DNA from: Leptidea sinapis
Lineage: Eukaryota > Arthropoda > Insecta > Lepidoptera > Pieridae
Length of the DNA: 64,000 nt
NCBI RefSeq assembly: GCF_905404315.1
Contig: NC_066311.1
Coordinates: 3,844,001 to 3,908,000 of the forward strand
Reading direction: 5' to 3'
Shown here: piece after piece, positions 33,783-45,295 of the stretch
Layout of the letters: the number at the start of each line of letters is the position of its first letter
Numbering within the stretch: position 1 is the stretch's first letter
The notes under the pieces: generated by a model
What the model was told of the DNA's origin: nothing
What the model saw: the letters and a program-made list of their open reading frames with translations, nothing else
Databases searched by the model: none
Program-made: the position numbers and the translations under genes

Positions 33783-34000
33783 ACCAGTGGGGGAACATCT
33801 TTGCAAAGGATGCGGGCCATGAAGCAGTAATAATATGTAGGGAGGATTATTTTATTTCGATTTATTTTTATGAGACTTCGCATCTTTTGTCTCAAAGTGG
33901 CGAGTGAAATTACGATGCCGGCACGAGATCGGCACTGCATTGCGATAGGATGAGCGATCAATTACCATCAAGTTTATGTCTTGCTCATATCGTTACATTT
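33783..34000 (+). repeat. Family A repeat, degraded
   Basis: Keeps ACCAGTGGGGGAACATCTTT, TGAAGCAGTAA, GATCGGCACTGCATTG and ATCAATTACCATCA. It lies directly before the LINE at 34040. Confidence 0.5.
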
Positions 34001-34039
34001 TCTGATAAAAGCCTCTTAATATGTTCAATCAAGCACATG

Positions 34040-35600
34040 GCGAGTGGCACATCCATAATAAAACCGGTATATAAGAAAGGAAACACATCTGATGTAAATA
34101 ATTACCGACCTATTGCCCTTCTACCTACATCAGCGAAGATATTTGAAACTGCAATGGCTATACGCCTAAGTAGTTTTCTGGAAAAATATTATATCCTAAA
34201 TGAAAGCCAACATGGTTTCAGGAAAAACCATTCCACAACTTTAGCGATATACAAATACATACAAAAAATATTTGATTCACTTAATATAGAAAAATATTCA
34301 GTTGGCCTACTGCTTGACATGAGCAAAGCATACGATAGAGTCTCTTATGATATCTTACTAGAAAAATTATTTCTCTCAGGAATTCGAGGAATTGCCCATA
34401 AATGGTTCAAATCTTACCTTAATAATCGTTTTCAATATGTGGAAATAGAAAATACTAACTTCGAGACTGGAAAGATAGACCACATAAGATCTAATAAAGC
34501 TCACTTATCAGGATCTATTCCACAGGGCAATGTGTTGGGTTGTATATTGTTTCTCATATACATAAATGATCTTCCTAACTTAATAGACGATGATTGTACT
34601 CTTTTTGCTGATGACATTTCTATTTTGATCCCATGCTCTAATTTAAAACAACTAGAAGAAAAATTAAATATTACAATGGACAAAATCTTTTATTGGCTAA
34701 ATAATAATAATCTTGAACTTAATATTAATAAAACTAAAATTATACCTTTTAAACCTTATCAAAAATCCCCCTTAAATATATCTTATTCTTACAAAAATTC
34801 ACAACTTGAAACAGTTGACACAGCTACACTACTGGGAATTGATTTAGACTCACACTTGACATGGAAGCCATATCTACAGAAATTAAAAAGCAAAATGTCA
34901 TCTTTTACTTATGCTCTTTACCAACTAAAACGCGTAACAGATTTCAAATCTGCCATTGCTGCTTATTATGCATATGCACATTCTAGATTATCATATGGAA
35001 TATTAATATGGGGAAACTGTAGTGAAATAAAAGATATATTTATTCAACAGAAAAAATGTATCAGAATTTTAGAAAATATTCAGCAGATGGATTCATGTAG
35101 ACCATATTTTATTAAACACAAAATTTTAACCCTTACTTCAATTTACATCCTAGAAGCATGTAAATTTGTTAAAAAACATTCGGACTTATACTCAACACTA
35201 CCAAATAACAAGCGAAATAATAGAAATTTAAACAAATTAAAAATTCCCCAAACAAGTATGTCATTAGTGTCATCGAGCCCTCACCACATGGCAATAAAAA
35301 TTTATAATCACATCCCAAACGAGATTAAAAATAAAGAGAAGCCTTCTCTATTTAAAAGACATCTTAAAATTTTTTTAGTTTCAAAATGCTTCTACGATTT
35401 ACCCGAATTTTTTAATAACAAGTGTGAGAATTAGTTACAATATAGTATAAGAATGTAAAAAATGTATATGACTTCTTTTTTTTTTATGTATAACGTTGCT
35501 GTGCCCTTGCAGGGCGTCACATATTGTCTACCTATTAATGTACCAACCATCCTACTGTAAAATGTGACTTGCAATAAAATATTTTGATTTGATTTGAGTG
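34040..35600 (+). mobile_element. 5'-truncated CR1/jockey-like LINE (family M)
   Basis: Begins in the RT fingers and runs to a TTTGATTTGATTTGA tail near 35597. The 3' UTR is only about 160 bp. Confidence 0.8.
34049..35434 (+). CDS. LINE reverse transcriptase, uninterrupted but N-terminally truncated
   Basis: The frame is open for over 460 codons and ends at its natural stop, with no internal stop. In order: VNNYRPIALLPTSAKIFE (fingers), LLLDMSKAYDRV (motif A, catalytic Asp), SGSIPQGNVLGCILFLIYIN (motif B region), LFADDISILI (motif C, Asp pair), TLLGIDLDSHLTW, then SYGILIWG and a C-terminal tail. The upstream 30 or so codons of the open frame come from repeat A and are not LINE protein. Endonuclease and ORF1 are absent, so the copy cannot move alone. 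It is AT-rich in codon choice, unlike the GC-rich LINE at 38158. Long openness suggests recent insertion. Confidence 0.8.
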   Translation, partial: TSIIKPVYKKGNTSDVNNYRPIALLPTSAKIFETAMAIRLSSFLEKYYILNESQHGFRKNHSTTLAIYKYIQKIFDSLNIEKYSVGLLLDMSKAYDRVSYDILLEKLFLSGIRGIAHKWFKSYLNNRFQYVEIENTNFETGKIDHIRSNKAHLSGSIPQGNVLGCILFLIYINDLPNLIDDDCTLFADDISILIPCSNLKQLEEKLNITMDKIFYWLNNNNLELNINKTKIIPFKPYQKSPLNISYSYKNSQLETVDTATLLGIDLDSHLTWKPYLQKLKSKMSSFTYALYQLKRVTDFKSAIAAYYAYAHSRLSYGILIWGNCSEIKDIFIQQKKCIRILENIQQMDSCRPYFIKHKILTLTSIYILEACKFVKKHSDLYSTLPNNKRNNRNLNKLKIPQTSMSLVSSSPHHMAIKIYNHIPNEIKNKEKPSLFKRHLKIFLVSKCFYDLPEFFNNKCEN

Positions 35601-36289
35601 CAGATCATAATATATCAAACGTATTTTACAATAAATTAATAATAATAATAATAAATTGTTTATTTCTTTAACAAAAATTACTTAAAAACTAGGGGCAGGT
35701 GTCTCCCGTTAAGCTTATCGCCTGTGTTGGGAGTCACCGCTCTTTAACCTTTATTTATAACAAACAAAATTAATATTGAAAAATACTTACGAGCGCAATA
35801 CGCTCGATTGACAAATTGTTATATTTGAACATGATGATTGCAACAGACAGAAGATCAATGTCTTTTGTGATCAGAAGTATTCATTATAAGAGGTATTCAG
35901 TAATGGCGGTTATTCCATATAACTTTTAAACAATTTTGGGTATGATTGTTTGTAGGTGCAAAAAACTATTAAACTAAAAAAAATAAAGCTAAGTAACAGT
36001 TATAAATAATAGTCATAAAATCTTAGCAATATACAGGAAATAAAATATAGGATATAGGAAAAGACTATTGAGAGTTAAACTGTAAGGTAAGTAAAATAAA
36101 AGTCTTATCCATACAATGATTACCTGTGTAGACTAACACAACAGGTAGGTCCACTTGCAAGTCGTCATATTACACCGCCTTTTGTCATAAATTGTCAACA
36201 ACAGCTGATAGGTAAAATTGTAATAACAATTTTTATGGGGATCATCGTAGTAAAATTAAATTTGGTGGGCCTCTCGATATATATATATA
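35601..36289. other. Unannotated AT-rich stretch
   Basis: Contains an AAT microsatellite at about 35635-35655. No gene seen. Confidence 0.35.
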
Positions 36290-36603
36290 CTAGCTGACCC
36301 AGCAAACGTTGCCGATATTAAAATCGCGATACAAAAGTAACTGTTGATCGTAGATGGGTGAAAATTTCAAGTTGTATGTATTTTTTAATGTTAACTCATA
36401 ATCAAACAAATTTAAATTAAAATGTCAAAACAATTAAATTACACCCTTAACATTTAGGGGGATGAAAAATAGATGTTGTCTGATTCTCAGACCTACTCAA
36501 TATGCACTCAAAATTTCATGAGAATCGGTCAAGCCGTTTCGGAGTTCAATGTTTATCACCATGACACGAGAATTTTATATGTTATATATATATATATATA
36601 CAT
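36290..36603 (-). mobile_element. Helitron-like element, minus orientation
   Basis: Left boundary CTAGCTGACCCAGCAAACGT; interior AATTTCATGAGAATCGGTCA; right end in a TA-rich microsatellite. Related in its end to Lep1 but with a different body. Confidence 0.6.
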
Positions 36604-37355
36604 ATAAGTAAGTGGTGATAGTGATACGTGGTGATAAATATATATATATATATGGTATGTAGTCACCGCAGCCCAAACTCTCTTGTTACACAAAAGGTTT
36701 TATATATGAGGGGCTTTGACGTACCATAAGCAACTAGATTCACAATCAAGGCCAAAAATTTACACGCGTCTATTAGACAGAAGTTTCGTTCATTTGTGTT
36801 TCGACCGCGCTTTGAACATAAAGCCACGCAACGACAGTGTTCAGTGAATAACTGTTCAAATCTGTATTTCATAACTTAAAAAGGATGAAATGTTTTATTT
36901 CAGGTAAGTGCCCCTGTAAATTAATCAAAATTGTGTAAGTAAAGGTTGAGTTCAATTAATTCACAAGAGCATTGCCAACCTTGTAGAGCGTCGAATAAAC
37001 GAACATAATATTATGAATGTAAGAACTTGATAGGTCAACGGTTCAACCTATTTTACCATCGACGTTTTAGTTCAAACTGACGTGATAATTAATATGGCAA
37101 CCTGCGCTTTAAATCGAGATTTCGTTTGCAATTTCAATGCGTTTTCAACTTTCGCACGGAAAAGTTGTACTTGTTATAAACATTGCCTATATATGCGACC
37201 GAAAGTCCCAACCGGTGTTGCCGTTCCGGAGATTAACGCGAACAAACAGACAATAATAATAATTTTTATTTTAAATACTTATTCATAGTAGGAATGTTTT
37301 GAGTAAAGCTGTTATATGGATATTATAGATCAATTTCATTTTATAATATCTTAGA
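36604..37355. other. Unannotated stretch
   Basis: A minus frame at 36663-36872 and a plus frame at 37082-37288 are cysteine-containing but match nothing I know. Confidence 0.3.
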
Positions 37356-37589
37356 TTAAGGATTGGTCTCCGCTGCGCTCCAACTAGATACCACAGGCGT
37401 AGTCGCAAAGTGCGGCAACTAACACTACGCCCAGGTGGACGTTGTTCTTTTAAACTTTGCTAATAATTTAAACTAAAATGTATAGGTTGCATAAAAAACT
37501 TTGTAGAAATAATACTACAAGAAATAAGAAAGACACTGGGATCACATATCATCACTAAGTATTTTATTTATTTCAATGTAACACGAAGC

Positions 37590-37634
<45 letters not shown>

Positions 37635-37736
37635 CACATGTTACTCAATTTGAAAGATGCCATGCTGTACGCACGTAAGCACAATACAATAGTTACCCTA
37701 AAAAAAGGTATTTATTGTTCTTAGGTAGTGCGTTAT
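37356..37736. mobile_element. TIR element family H, right end lost, with TA microsatellite
   Basis: Left TIR TTAAGGATTGGTCTCCGCTG. The body matches 32709-32980. A long TA repeat (37589-37633) has expanded inside. The expected right TIR is missing at the border with the LINE at 37740 and does not resume after 40128. Confidence 0.7.
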
Positions 37737-37739
37737 GTT

Positions 37740-38157
37740 TTTTTTTAGAAGAGGGGGCAAACAGGCAAGAGGCTCACGGGATGGGGACAGGTGAGGCAAC
37801 CGCCCATGGACACCGCAACATCAGGTGTGTCAAGAAATGCGTTGCCAGCCTTTAAGGTGGGAGTATGCTTTTTTCTTGAAGGTCCCTAAGTCGTATCTGT
37901 TCGGGAAAATCGCAGCCGGTAATTGATTCCACAGAGTGGCTGTGCGAGGCAAGAAATTTCTAACAAAACGCGCAGTTGAGGAATGCCAGACGTCTACGTG
38001 GTGCGGGTGGTACTTTGCACGTAGTGCCCGATGGTGGAATTCGGTCGCTGGAATCAACCCGAACAGCTCCTCTGAGCACTCCCCGTGTTAAAAACGGTAG
38101 AAGATGCAGAGAAAACCCACATCTCTACGCAATGCCAAAGAATCAAGCCGATGGCTG
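37740..38157 (-). mobile_element. Jockey-like LINE 3' end (family B2), inverted next to a longer copy
   Basis: The minus strand encodes the C-terminus (KYHPHHVDVWHSSTARFVRN, ATLWNQLPAAIFPNRYDLG, KKKAYSHLKGWQRIS) and the 3' UTR with poly(A). It is the inverted counterpart of 39710-40128. The plus-strand frame that crosses it (from 37976) is a spurious fusion. Confidence 0.8.
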
Positions 38158-40128
38158 GTGGGTTGATAATAGTATCACATCACTTAAAAAACACTTCAAT
38201 CATGCCTCCAGGTCCTTCAAAAGAGTTATTGCTGACGCGAAGTCGAAGCAAATTGGCAGAATTGGCGAGACACTTGCACGCCTTCCCTCGGGAACTCGTG
38301 CGTTCTGGTCGCTCGCCAAGGCTGTCCAAGGAAACTTCTGCCAGCCAGCCATTCCGCCACTGCACAGGGATGATGACTCGCTGGCCCATGACGCGAAAGA
38401 GAAAGCTGATCTCCTGGGCTCCCTCTTCACGTCCAACTTGTCTCTGGATGACCAAGGTGCACCACCACCGCATATTCCGCGGTGCGATTCATATATGCCG
38501 GAGGTAAAAATCCGGCATGGTGCCGTGCTTAAGGCGCTTCTCACCTTGGACATTCACAAATCGAGCGGGCCCGATGGCATCCCCCCGATAGTGCTGCGGA
38601 CATGTGCTCCGGAACTGGCGCCGGTCCTTACCCGTCTTTTCCGGCTCTCCTACTCATCAGGCGTAGTCCCGAAATTATGGAAGGCGGCTTTAGTGCACCC
38701 GATCCCTAAGAAAGGTGTACGCTCAGATCCGTCCAACTACCGCCCCATTGCCATTACCTCCATTTTCTCCAAAGTAATGGAGTCGATCATCAACCGCCAG
38801 CTCTTGGGATACCTAGAGGGGCACCAGCTGATCAGCGACTGCCAGTACGGTTTCCGTCAGGGTCGCTCAGCTGGTGATCTTCTTGCGTACCTCACCCATA
38901 AATGGGCGCAAGCGGTTGAGTCGAAGGGAGAGGCGTTGGCGGTGAGTTTGGACATAGCGAAGGCCTTTGATCGGGTGTGGCATAAAGCGCTTATAGCGAA
39001 ACTGCCATCCTATGGGCTTCCCGAGAAGTTGTGCAAATGGGTCACTAGCTTTTTGGCTGATCGGAGCATCAAGGTTGTTATCAACGGTGCATGCTCCGAC
39101 TTAAAACCCATAAACTCTGGTGTCCCGCAAGGCTGTGTGCTATCCCCTACGCTGTTTCTTCTGCATATCAATGATATGCTGCAAATCAGCAATATTCATT
39201 GCTATGCAGACGACAGCACGGGGTATGCTTCCTACACCGGCCGGGATAGCGTCGACGAGAACCGGATCAAACTTGTGTCTGAAATCGAGACTATGCTTTG
39301 CATAGTCTCGGAATGGGGCCGACAAAATTTAGTCCAATTCAACCCCAAGAAGACAAGTTTGTGCGTTCACCACTAAAAAGTCTCCCTTTGTCGTATCCCC
39401 TCGATTCGAGATCACTCCTCTAACTGCCACAGACTGTATTGGCATACTTGGCGTCGATATATCGAGCGACGTTCAGTTCCGTGGTCACTTGGAAGAGAAG
39501 GCCAAACTGGCCTCTAAAAAGCTTGGTGTACTCAGTAAGGCGAGACAGTACTTCACTAAAAGCCACCGCCTGCAACTTTATAAGGCGCAAATTCGGCCTC
39601 ACATGGAGTACTGTTCTCACCTCTGGGCGGGTGCTCCCCAGTACCAGCTTCTTCCATTTGACCGCATACAACGAAGAGCGGCTCGAATCATCGACGATCA
39701 AGTCATCTCCGATCGGCTTGATTCTCTAGCATTGCGTAGAGATGTGGGTTCTCTCTGCATCTTCTACCGCATTTATCACGGGGAGTGCTCAGAGGAGCTG
39801 TTCGGGTTGATTCCAGCGGCCGAATTCCACCATCGGACATTACGTGCAAAGTACCATCCGCATCACGTAGACGTCTGGCATTCCACAACCGCGCGTTTTA
39901 TTCGAAATTTCTTGCCTCGCACAGCCACTTTGTGGAATCAACTACCGGCAGCGGTCTTCCCGAACAGATACGACTTAGGGACCTTCAAGAAAAAAGCATA
40001 CACCCACCTTAAAGGCCGGCAACGCATTTCTTGACACACCTGTTGTTGCGGATATCCATGGGCGGTTGCCTCACCTCTCCCCATCCCGTGAGCCTCTTGC
40101 CCGTTTGCCCCCTCTCATATAAAAAAAA
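38158..40128 (+). mobile_element. 5'-truncated jockey-like LINE (family B2)
   Basis: About 2 kb from upstream of RT to poly(A) after CCCTCTCATAT. GC-rich compared with the window. The inverted partial copy lies immediately to the left. Confidence 0.8.
38159..40036 (+). pseudogene. LINE ORF2: reverse transcriptase plus C-terminal region, one frameshift
   Basis: Frame one (to 39376) holds the pre-RT linker, FWSLAKAVQGNF, SSGPDGIPPIVL, PSNYRPIAITSIFSKVMESI (fingers), LAVSLDIAKAFDRVWH (motif A, catalytic Asp), NSGVPQGCVLSPTLFLLHIN (motif B), and HCYADDSTGYAS (motif C, Asp pair). It then shifts near 39362, before the CAFTTKKSPF-like segment, and frame two (to 40034) gives LGVLSKARQYFTKSHRLQLY, HMEYCSHLWAGAPQYQL and the C-terminal LWNQLPAAVFPNRYDLG to KGRQRIS. 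The 5' endonuclease is missing. The true frame begins about 38159; the ATG further upstream lies in the antisense copy. Confidence 0.8.
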
Positions 40129-40132
40129 AAAA

Positions 40133-40800
40133 CATGAGTGTTTTAATACCTAATTATCAACAGTTGAATACAAGACTTTACCTACACCCATAATATGAAT
40201 CCTCTTTAAGATTCTGAAACAGTTAGCTTACTGCTAACATTAAAACAGCCAGTCCTAGTAGTAACCTTATATCATCCATTACTGGTTATATATAAATAAA
40301 CTAAGTATTAATGAAAGAATTATTTATTTTAGTAGTAATTTACATTTTGTATAGTGCAATTATTAAAATTCACCTGAATATTACGTTCTTTTGCAGCCTA
40401 TAAAATATCTAGCGGTGTGCTGTCAAAACTTGAATCGCTCATTTTTTGTACACAAAATAATAAAAATATCGAAGAAATATGGCGGGGATTCGAATAACCT
40501 ACTTTTTTTTAAGGTGCGCGACGTTCTAGTCGTTCGGTACGAAAATATTATTTTTTTGAAATTCATACAGATACCACGCATCGAGCAATAAGAATGTGGC
40601 TGTCTGTTGAGACTCTTTGCGCATGAAGGGATCGAAAAAAAAACAAAGGAGTGTTGTTATGAAATTCAGTAACTACAACATTACAACACTCCTTTGGATG
40701 ATGTAATGGTTATTAGGACATTGGGTGTTTTAATGTTGGCAATAAGCTAACTGTTTCAGAATCTTTAATAGAGGATTTAAAGCATGGGTGAAGATAAAAA
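40133..40800 (+). mobile_element. Non-coding element family G with long subterminal inverted repeats
   Basis: The block around AAGATTCTGAAACAGTTAGC (40206) reappears inverted around GCTAACTGTTTCAGAATCTT (40747), the arms spanning about 65 bp. An inner 16-18-bp hairpin with CAAAGGAGTGTTGT is at about 40645. The inverted second copy is at 52127-52724. Confidence 0.65.
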
Positions 40801-42537
40801 TATTTATTTAGTTACAAACTTATTGGATTTTTTTTCGGTAATATTCATCCTTTTTTCTTTTTATATAATATGGTACGTGCCGTTTTATTACCGAGCTTGT
40901 CAATATGGGAATCTTATCGGAGGATTTGGACACGATTAATAACATGGTAAACTGTACGAACAGGTAAAGGAAACTAAACATACAAATAAAACACACAGGA
41001 ATAAAAACGATTATATAATATGTTTTATATCTCAATATCACAAATAAATAAAAAAAATAACATAGGCCGTATTAAAACCAAATTAATCTTCAGTTACAAA
41101 TATTTTTACTAGTATTAACCTACGGCCAGTGAGAGAAGATAAAAAGTAAACAAACACACACGGGGTGATAACATATATAATTGTATTCTGTTTTCTCGAT
41201 AATGCCGTCAAGACAAATTTCTAAATAATTAAAAAAAATTGGCTTTAAGATAATGAGACGAATGTAAAATTTCGAGAAGAGGATAATTCTAGGATTTAGT
41301 AATAATTATAGTTATACAAAGTATCATAATTTCTTACATTGTATTCGTATGTATTACATAGATTTATTCAGACTCAGAACTTCAATAAATGATGCCGCTG
41401 ACAGATGAACGGATAGACAGAGCGGAGACTTCGTTATAGACATCATTGGTTACTTTTCTGGTACAGAGCCCCAGAAAATGCATTATCAGAAAGATAATAT
41501 CCAATAAAATATGTGAAAGATCAAGAAAGTTCTTGTCACTATATTTGTACTATTTTGTGCTATACGACATAAGATCTAATTTCGTTTACAATTGTTATTG
41601 TATTGTAGGCTTGCGTACATAGATTTGGAATTAACCTAAGACTAGGCGGTTCTAAAACTTTTTGGTCGGATATATTATACCCGAAGTAAAATGGATTTGT
41701 AACTATTGTTTGGGTTTTATTAAAAATGCAACATGTAACTTTAATTATTTACAAATTCGTATTATTTCGTAAGAAAGTCAGGTAATTTATTATATTCTAT
41801 TCTTTCTACTGTGACTTCTGTGGAAGATATACCACAATTAAGCCAATGTCACGTTTAAGTACAGGTAAATTACTTTCGAGACGTTTTTACTTACATGCTG
41901 GTACAGTCAGAAGAAAAAAGATGTTCGTAATATTTTGAAGAAGAAAATATATTGACAATTGAAAGTCAAACATGAATGCCAAATCAATATTTGGTTTTAG
42001 TTATTAAATGAATGAATTGATTTATTTGTGGTTTATTCTTATGCTTTAAAATATAGTTCATTGATGAGATTAATATGAGAACAAATTATAGTTTACACGA
42101 AATATTCACTATTTTAATATAAGTTACTAGTTCCATATGAAATACCTAGCTGAAAAAATTATAGAAAAAAATAAAAAGTATTGGTTTATTTATTTATATG
42201 CTGACCGTACACGTCCACACACACACATAAATGCAAAAACATCTCCAATGTTATTTACCTGTAGTCTGTAGACCACCAAGAGTAATTGTTTTCTAATTTT
42301 AATGGTAGTGTCTGTTTATCAAATCTCCCTGGCCTAATCAATTTAAATTTTTGACGTGTTACCAGGTCATACTATCTTATAAAAAATTTTTTTGACGTTT
42401 ATTGTCACAGTTGTCATTCTAATAATTCATACTATAAAAAGATAAAGTCAAGCATGCTGTTTGTTTGCTGATTTCTGATTCCTTGGAAATAGTCAATAAT
42501 GTTAGGTAACAATCCGATATTTGAATTAATTGGCTTA
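40801..42537. other. AT-rich intergenic stretch
   Basis: No gene, no recognised repeat. The minus frame at 40820-41041 is low-complexity. Confidence 0.35.
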
Positions 42538-42831
42538 CAGCCGTTCCCAATATACTATCTACAGAAAGCGATAAACTACCTTCTAATGTCAGTAATTAGC
42601 TGTCCCAATATACCCGATAAGTCATTCTTATCGCCTTATATTGGACGCGTGAATTGCAATTTCCATACAAACTTCAATCGCTGGTAAGCTATACTTCGTC
42701 CCATTGACAGACAGCTGCAGCGTGTACGGATAAGGTGAGTTACCGTCGATAAGTTTATTGGAACAGAAAATTCAACGGTAGTTACGATTTTTATCTCAAG
42801 TAAGAGATAGACTGAATATTGGGAACGGCCG
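42538..42831. mobile_element. PIF/Harbinger-like MITE, complete, TTA target duplication
   Basis: Ends CAGCCGTTCCCAATAT and ATATTGGGAACGGCCG with TTA at 42535-42537 and 42832-42834. It is 294 bp and non-coding. A truncated inverted relative is at 15365. Confidence 0.7.
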
Positions 42832-43038
42832 TTAGAATAAGGGTGGAATCTATATAGTGTGTGCATAAGCTTAGTATAAACTTTGATTTCATTTTTATAG
42901 TAATTTGACGGCTGAAATTATGCAGAGCTTGACAGCCCCATGCAAAAGTAAAGTTCATGTTTTATCACACTCTAGTTGAGTTTTTCGTAAGTAAAGTCTT
43001 AGCAAACTCTAAGTGCGCTCTATATATCTCAGACTTAG

Positions 43039-43207
43039 TGTTTTTGAATTAATTAATTAAGAATAATTTATGTTGTCTGTGGTCCACTTATGAACATCAC
43101 TAGTTTTAATAAACAACCCAAATATTTTACTACTCTGTGTTAGCCTAAGATTTGCTCTGCTGTGAAGAATAAATATGGTGCCCGTTTATTAAGTTATTTT
43201 ATTTATA
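43039..43207 (+). repeat. Copia 5' LTR
   Basis: Shares TTTATGTTGTCTGTGGTCCA, CATCACTAGTTTTAATAAAC and ATGGTGCCCGTT with the 3' LTR. The first 30 bases differ, with extra AATT repeats. The exact 3' limit is uncertain by about 10 bases. Confidence 0.7.
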
Positions 43208-43237
43208 AAACTTAAAACGCTTCCACTGCGCTCCAAA

Positions 43238-44145
43238 ATGACCACAAGTGTCAGTTTTCCAAAACTAGAAGATGGAACTAATTTCTCCACATGAAAGTTT
43301 CGCGTTCATACGTTGTTGGAAGAAAAAGGCCTAGAAAAGGCGCTTAGCAAAGACGCAAACATGAAGTCAGACGAAAAGATGAAATGGACACCAAAGCAAG
43401 AAGCGTTATTGTACAATGTACACCTGACAAGTTTATAGACATAATAAGGGACTGTACTGCCGCGGCACAGGTGATCGCAAAACTGGAGGAGGTTTTCGAA
43501 AGAAAAAACGTTTTCTCTCAACTGTACCTACAGAAGAAATTGCTGGCTTTCAAATGCAGCAACAATGAAAGCCTGCAGGACCACTTCATGAAATTTGGAA
43601 AGATTGTGTCAGAAATATAAGCTGCGGGTTCAACATTAAATGAATGTGACAAAGTTTGTCAACTTTTGTTAACACTACCACATGAGTATGATATTGTTAT
43701 CACTACATTAGAAACTATCGACAGAGAATTTAGCTTAGACTTCGTAAAATCAAGAAGACTAGATGCTGAGTTAAAATTTAAAGGTCTAGAACAACCGAGC
43801 ACAAGTTTAGGTGCTTATGTGCCAACATTCTTAGTCTGTTTTAAATGAGGAAAGAATGGGCATAAAGCACATCAGTGCAGGAAAAGTTAAGGCAGAGGAT
43901 GAGCAACTGATCGAGGTCATAGAGGATACTATAGAGGTGACCGGAATACAAGCAAAGGCCGGAGTTCTTTCTCAAGTTCACGTGGAACATCATATCAAAA
44001 GGGACATACAGCACATATAGATATGGATATGGCATTTACAGCATCGTGTGCAGGTGTTTCTGACAAGACTGTAAGTGAATTTATTTATTTAGTTGTTGAT
44101 TCCGCAGCCAAAGAACATTTGATCATGGCTAAATTTATACCATAA
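43238..44145 (+). pseudogene. Copia gag and start of protease, broken
   Basis: From the ATG at 43238 the frame begins MTTSVSFPKLEDGTNF, is quickly interrupted and shifts, then continues as SVIVQCTPDKFIDIIRDC and later MLTLPHEYDIVITTLETID. A CCHC zinc knuckle (CFK, stop, GKNGHKAHQC) follows, whose second cysteine codon is TGA at 43846-43848. A degenerate protease site VDSAAKEHLI (normally DSGA) lies near 44100. Gag packages element RNA; none of this can be translated intact. Confidence 0.7.
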
Positions 44146-45295
44146 TTCTACCGGCTTCGGCCTGCCTTCGGGCTTTACTAAAAACTTTAATCAACGAGGG
44201 AGAGCCCCAAGAGGGGGGAACGGCAGTAGGAACTGGCAAGAAGAGAAACCAGTTCAGGCGCCCACTCAACGCAAGAAGGGCAGCCGCCAAATGCGATCGA
44301 ACCAGCGGATGGAGGTCTTCCGCTTCAAGACGTCTCGTGCTAACGAGGACATTTACCAAGAGGAGCTAAAAGAAACTCTTCGTCGAAACTTCTGCCGAAG
44401 ACGACGCACTAGCACGCCTTGGTGAATCTCAACAGTTAAAGGCGATAACTTTGAGCATCACTACCAGAGAAATCGGCTTTGGAGTTACGCAGACACTGTT
44501 TACCGCGATATCTATCAACGAAAACATAGTGCCACCCGCGTGTCACAGCCTATATCGCATTTTCTTGGCAATGTTCGAAGCCAAGATGGAAGGCCTCAAA
44601 GCAGACTAGACAGACCCGCTAGTGAGCAGGTATTCGGCCTCCACAAAGCACCTTGCTAAGAGCGTGACCGTCGCTCCCACCCCGATCATAAAACTGATAA
44701 ACGCAGTCGGGATTGTAAAACGCGAAGGAACTGTGTACCTTCCTGCTGTTATGGATAACCTGCAAGACTCCTGTCTTGTATGAGATGTACTCAAATCTGA
44801 GGCAAGTAGTCACTGCCCTAGCCAACCCAGAGACTCGGAGTTTGTTTTCCTACGGAAAGACATGATTCGTGGAGCGCTACCCGTAGGACCCGTCACTGTG
44901 TCTATAGACAGAGTTAAACCAGCTTACACAATGACAGACTGGCAAGCATTTGCATACAGAAAGACGACAGACCGATTAGAGTTACACGTTCAGGTCGTCG
45001 TGTTAATTTTCCAAATTATTTACAGGTTGGACTTTGATTCTCCCAGGGAGGTGGTCCCCATGACGAACCAGTCCGGGCGCCCAAGCGGTGAAGACACGGG
45101 GCACGGAACCTGCTCCTCCCAGTTCGCCGCCGCCAGCGCAGGCCTCGCCGACACGTCTACCAAGCACCCGCGTACTACTCGATCGCCTCTCACCTTCGCG
45201 ATATTAAATATTATCCCGTTTTACTTGTACTTACTTGTAATATAATCGCACTATAACCATACTGACTATTAGTTGACAGACAACACCCCAAAATA
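44145..45295 (+). mobile_element. GC-rich insert with Ty3/gypsy-like integrase tail
   Basis: GC content rises sharply relative to the flanking copia sequence. Near 44880-45040, VTVSIDRVKPAYTMTDWQ and, after a frameshift, GRRVNFPNYLQV match the C-terminal tail of Ty3/gypsy integrases. The first half (44160-44400) encodes a basic, glycine- and arginine-rich stretch of unclear origin. No long terminal repeats or target duplication were found. It replaces part of the copia protease. Confidence 0.5.

Noticed and set aside
33950..34048. N-terminal 30 residues of the RT frame at 33950
   Set aside because: They overlap repeat family A and do not belong to the LINE protein.
37589..37635. Origin or regulatory AT island
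   Set aside because: It is a plain TA microsatellite inside element H.
37976..39376. One 466-codon protein starting at 37976
   Set aside because: The first 60 or so codons are antisense to a LINE 3' end; only the part from about 38159 is real LINE protein.
44862..45245. 127-codon plus frame as a gene
   Set aside because: It is a frameshifted integrase tail with read-through into non-coding sequence.
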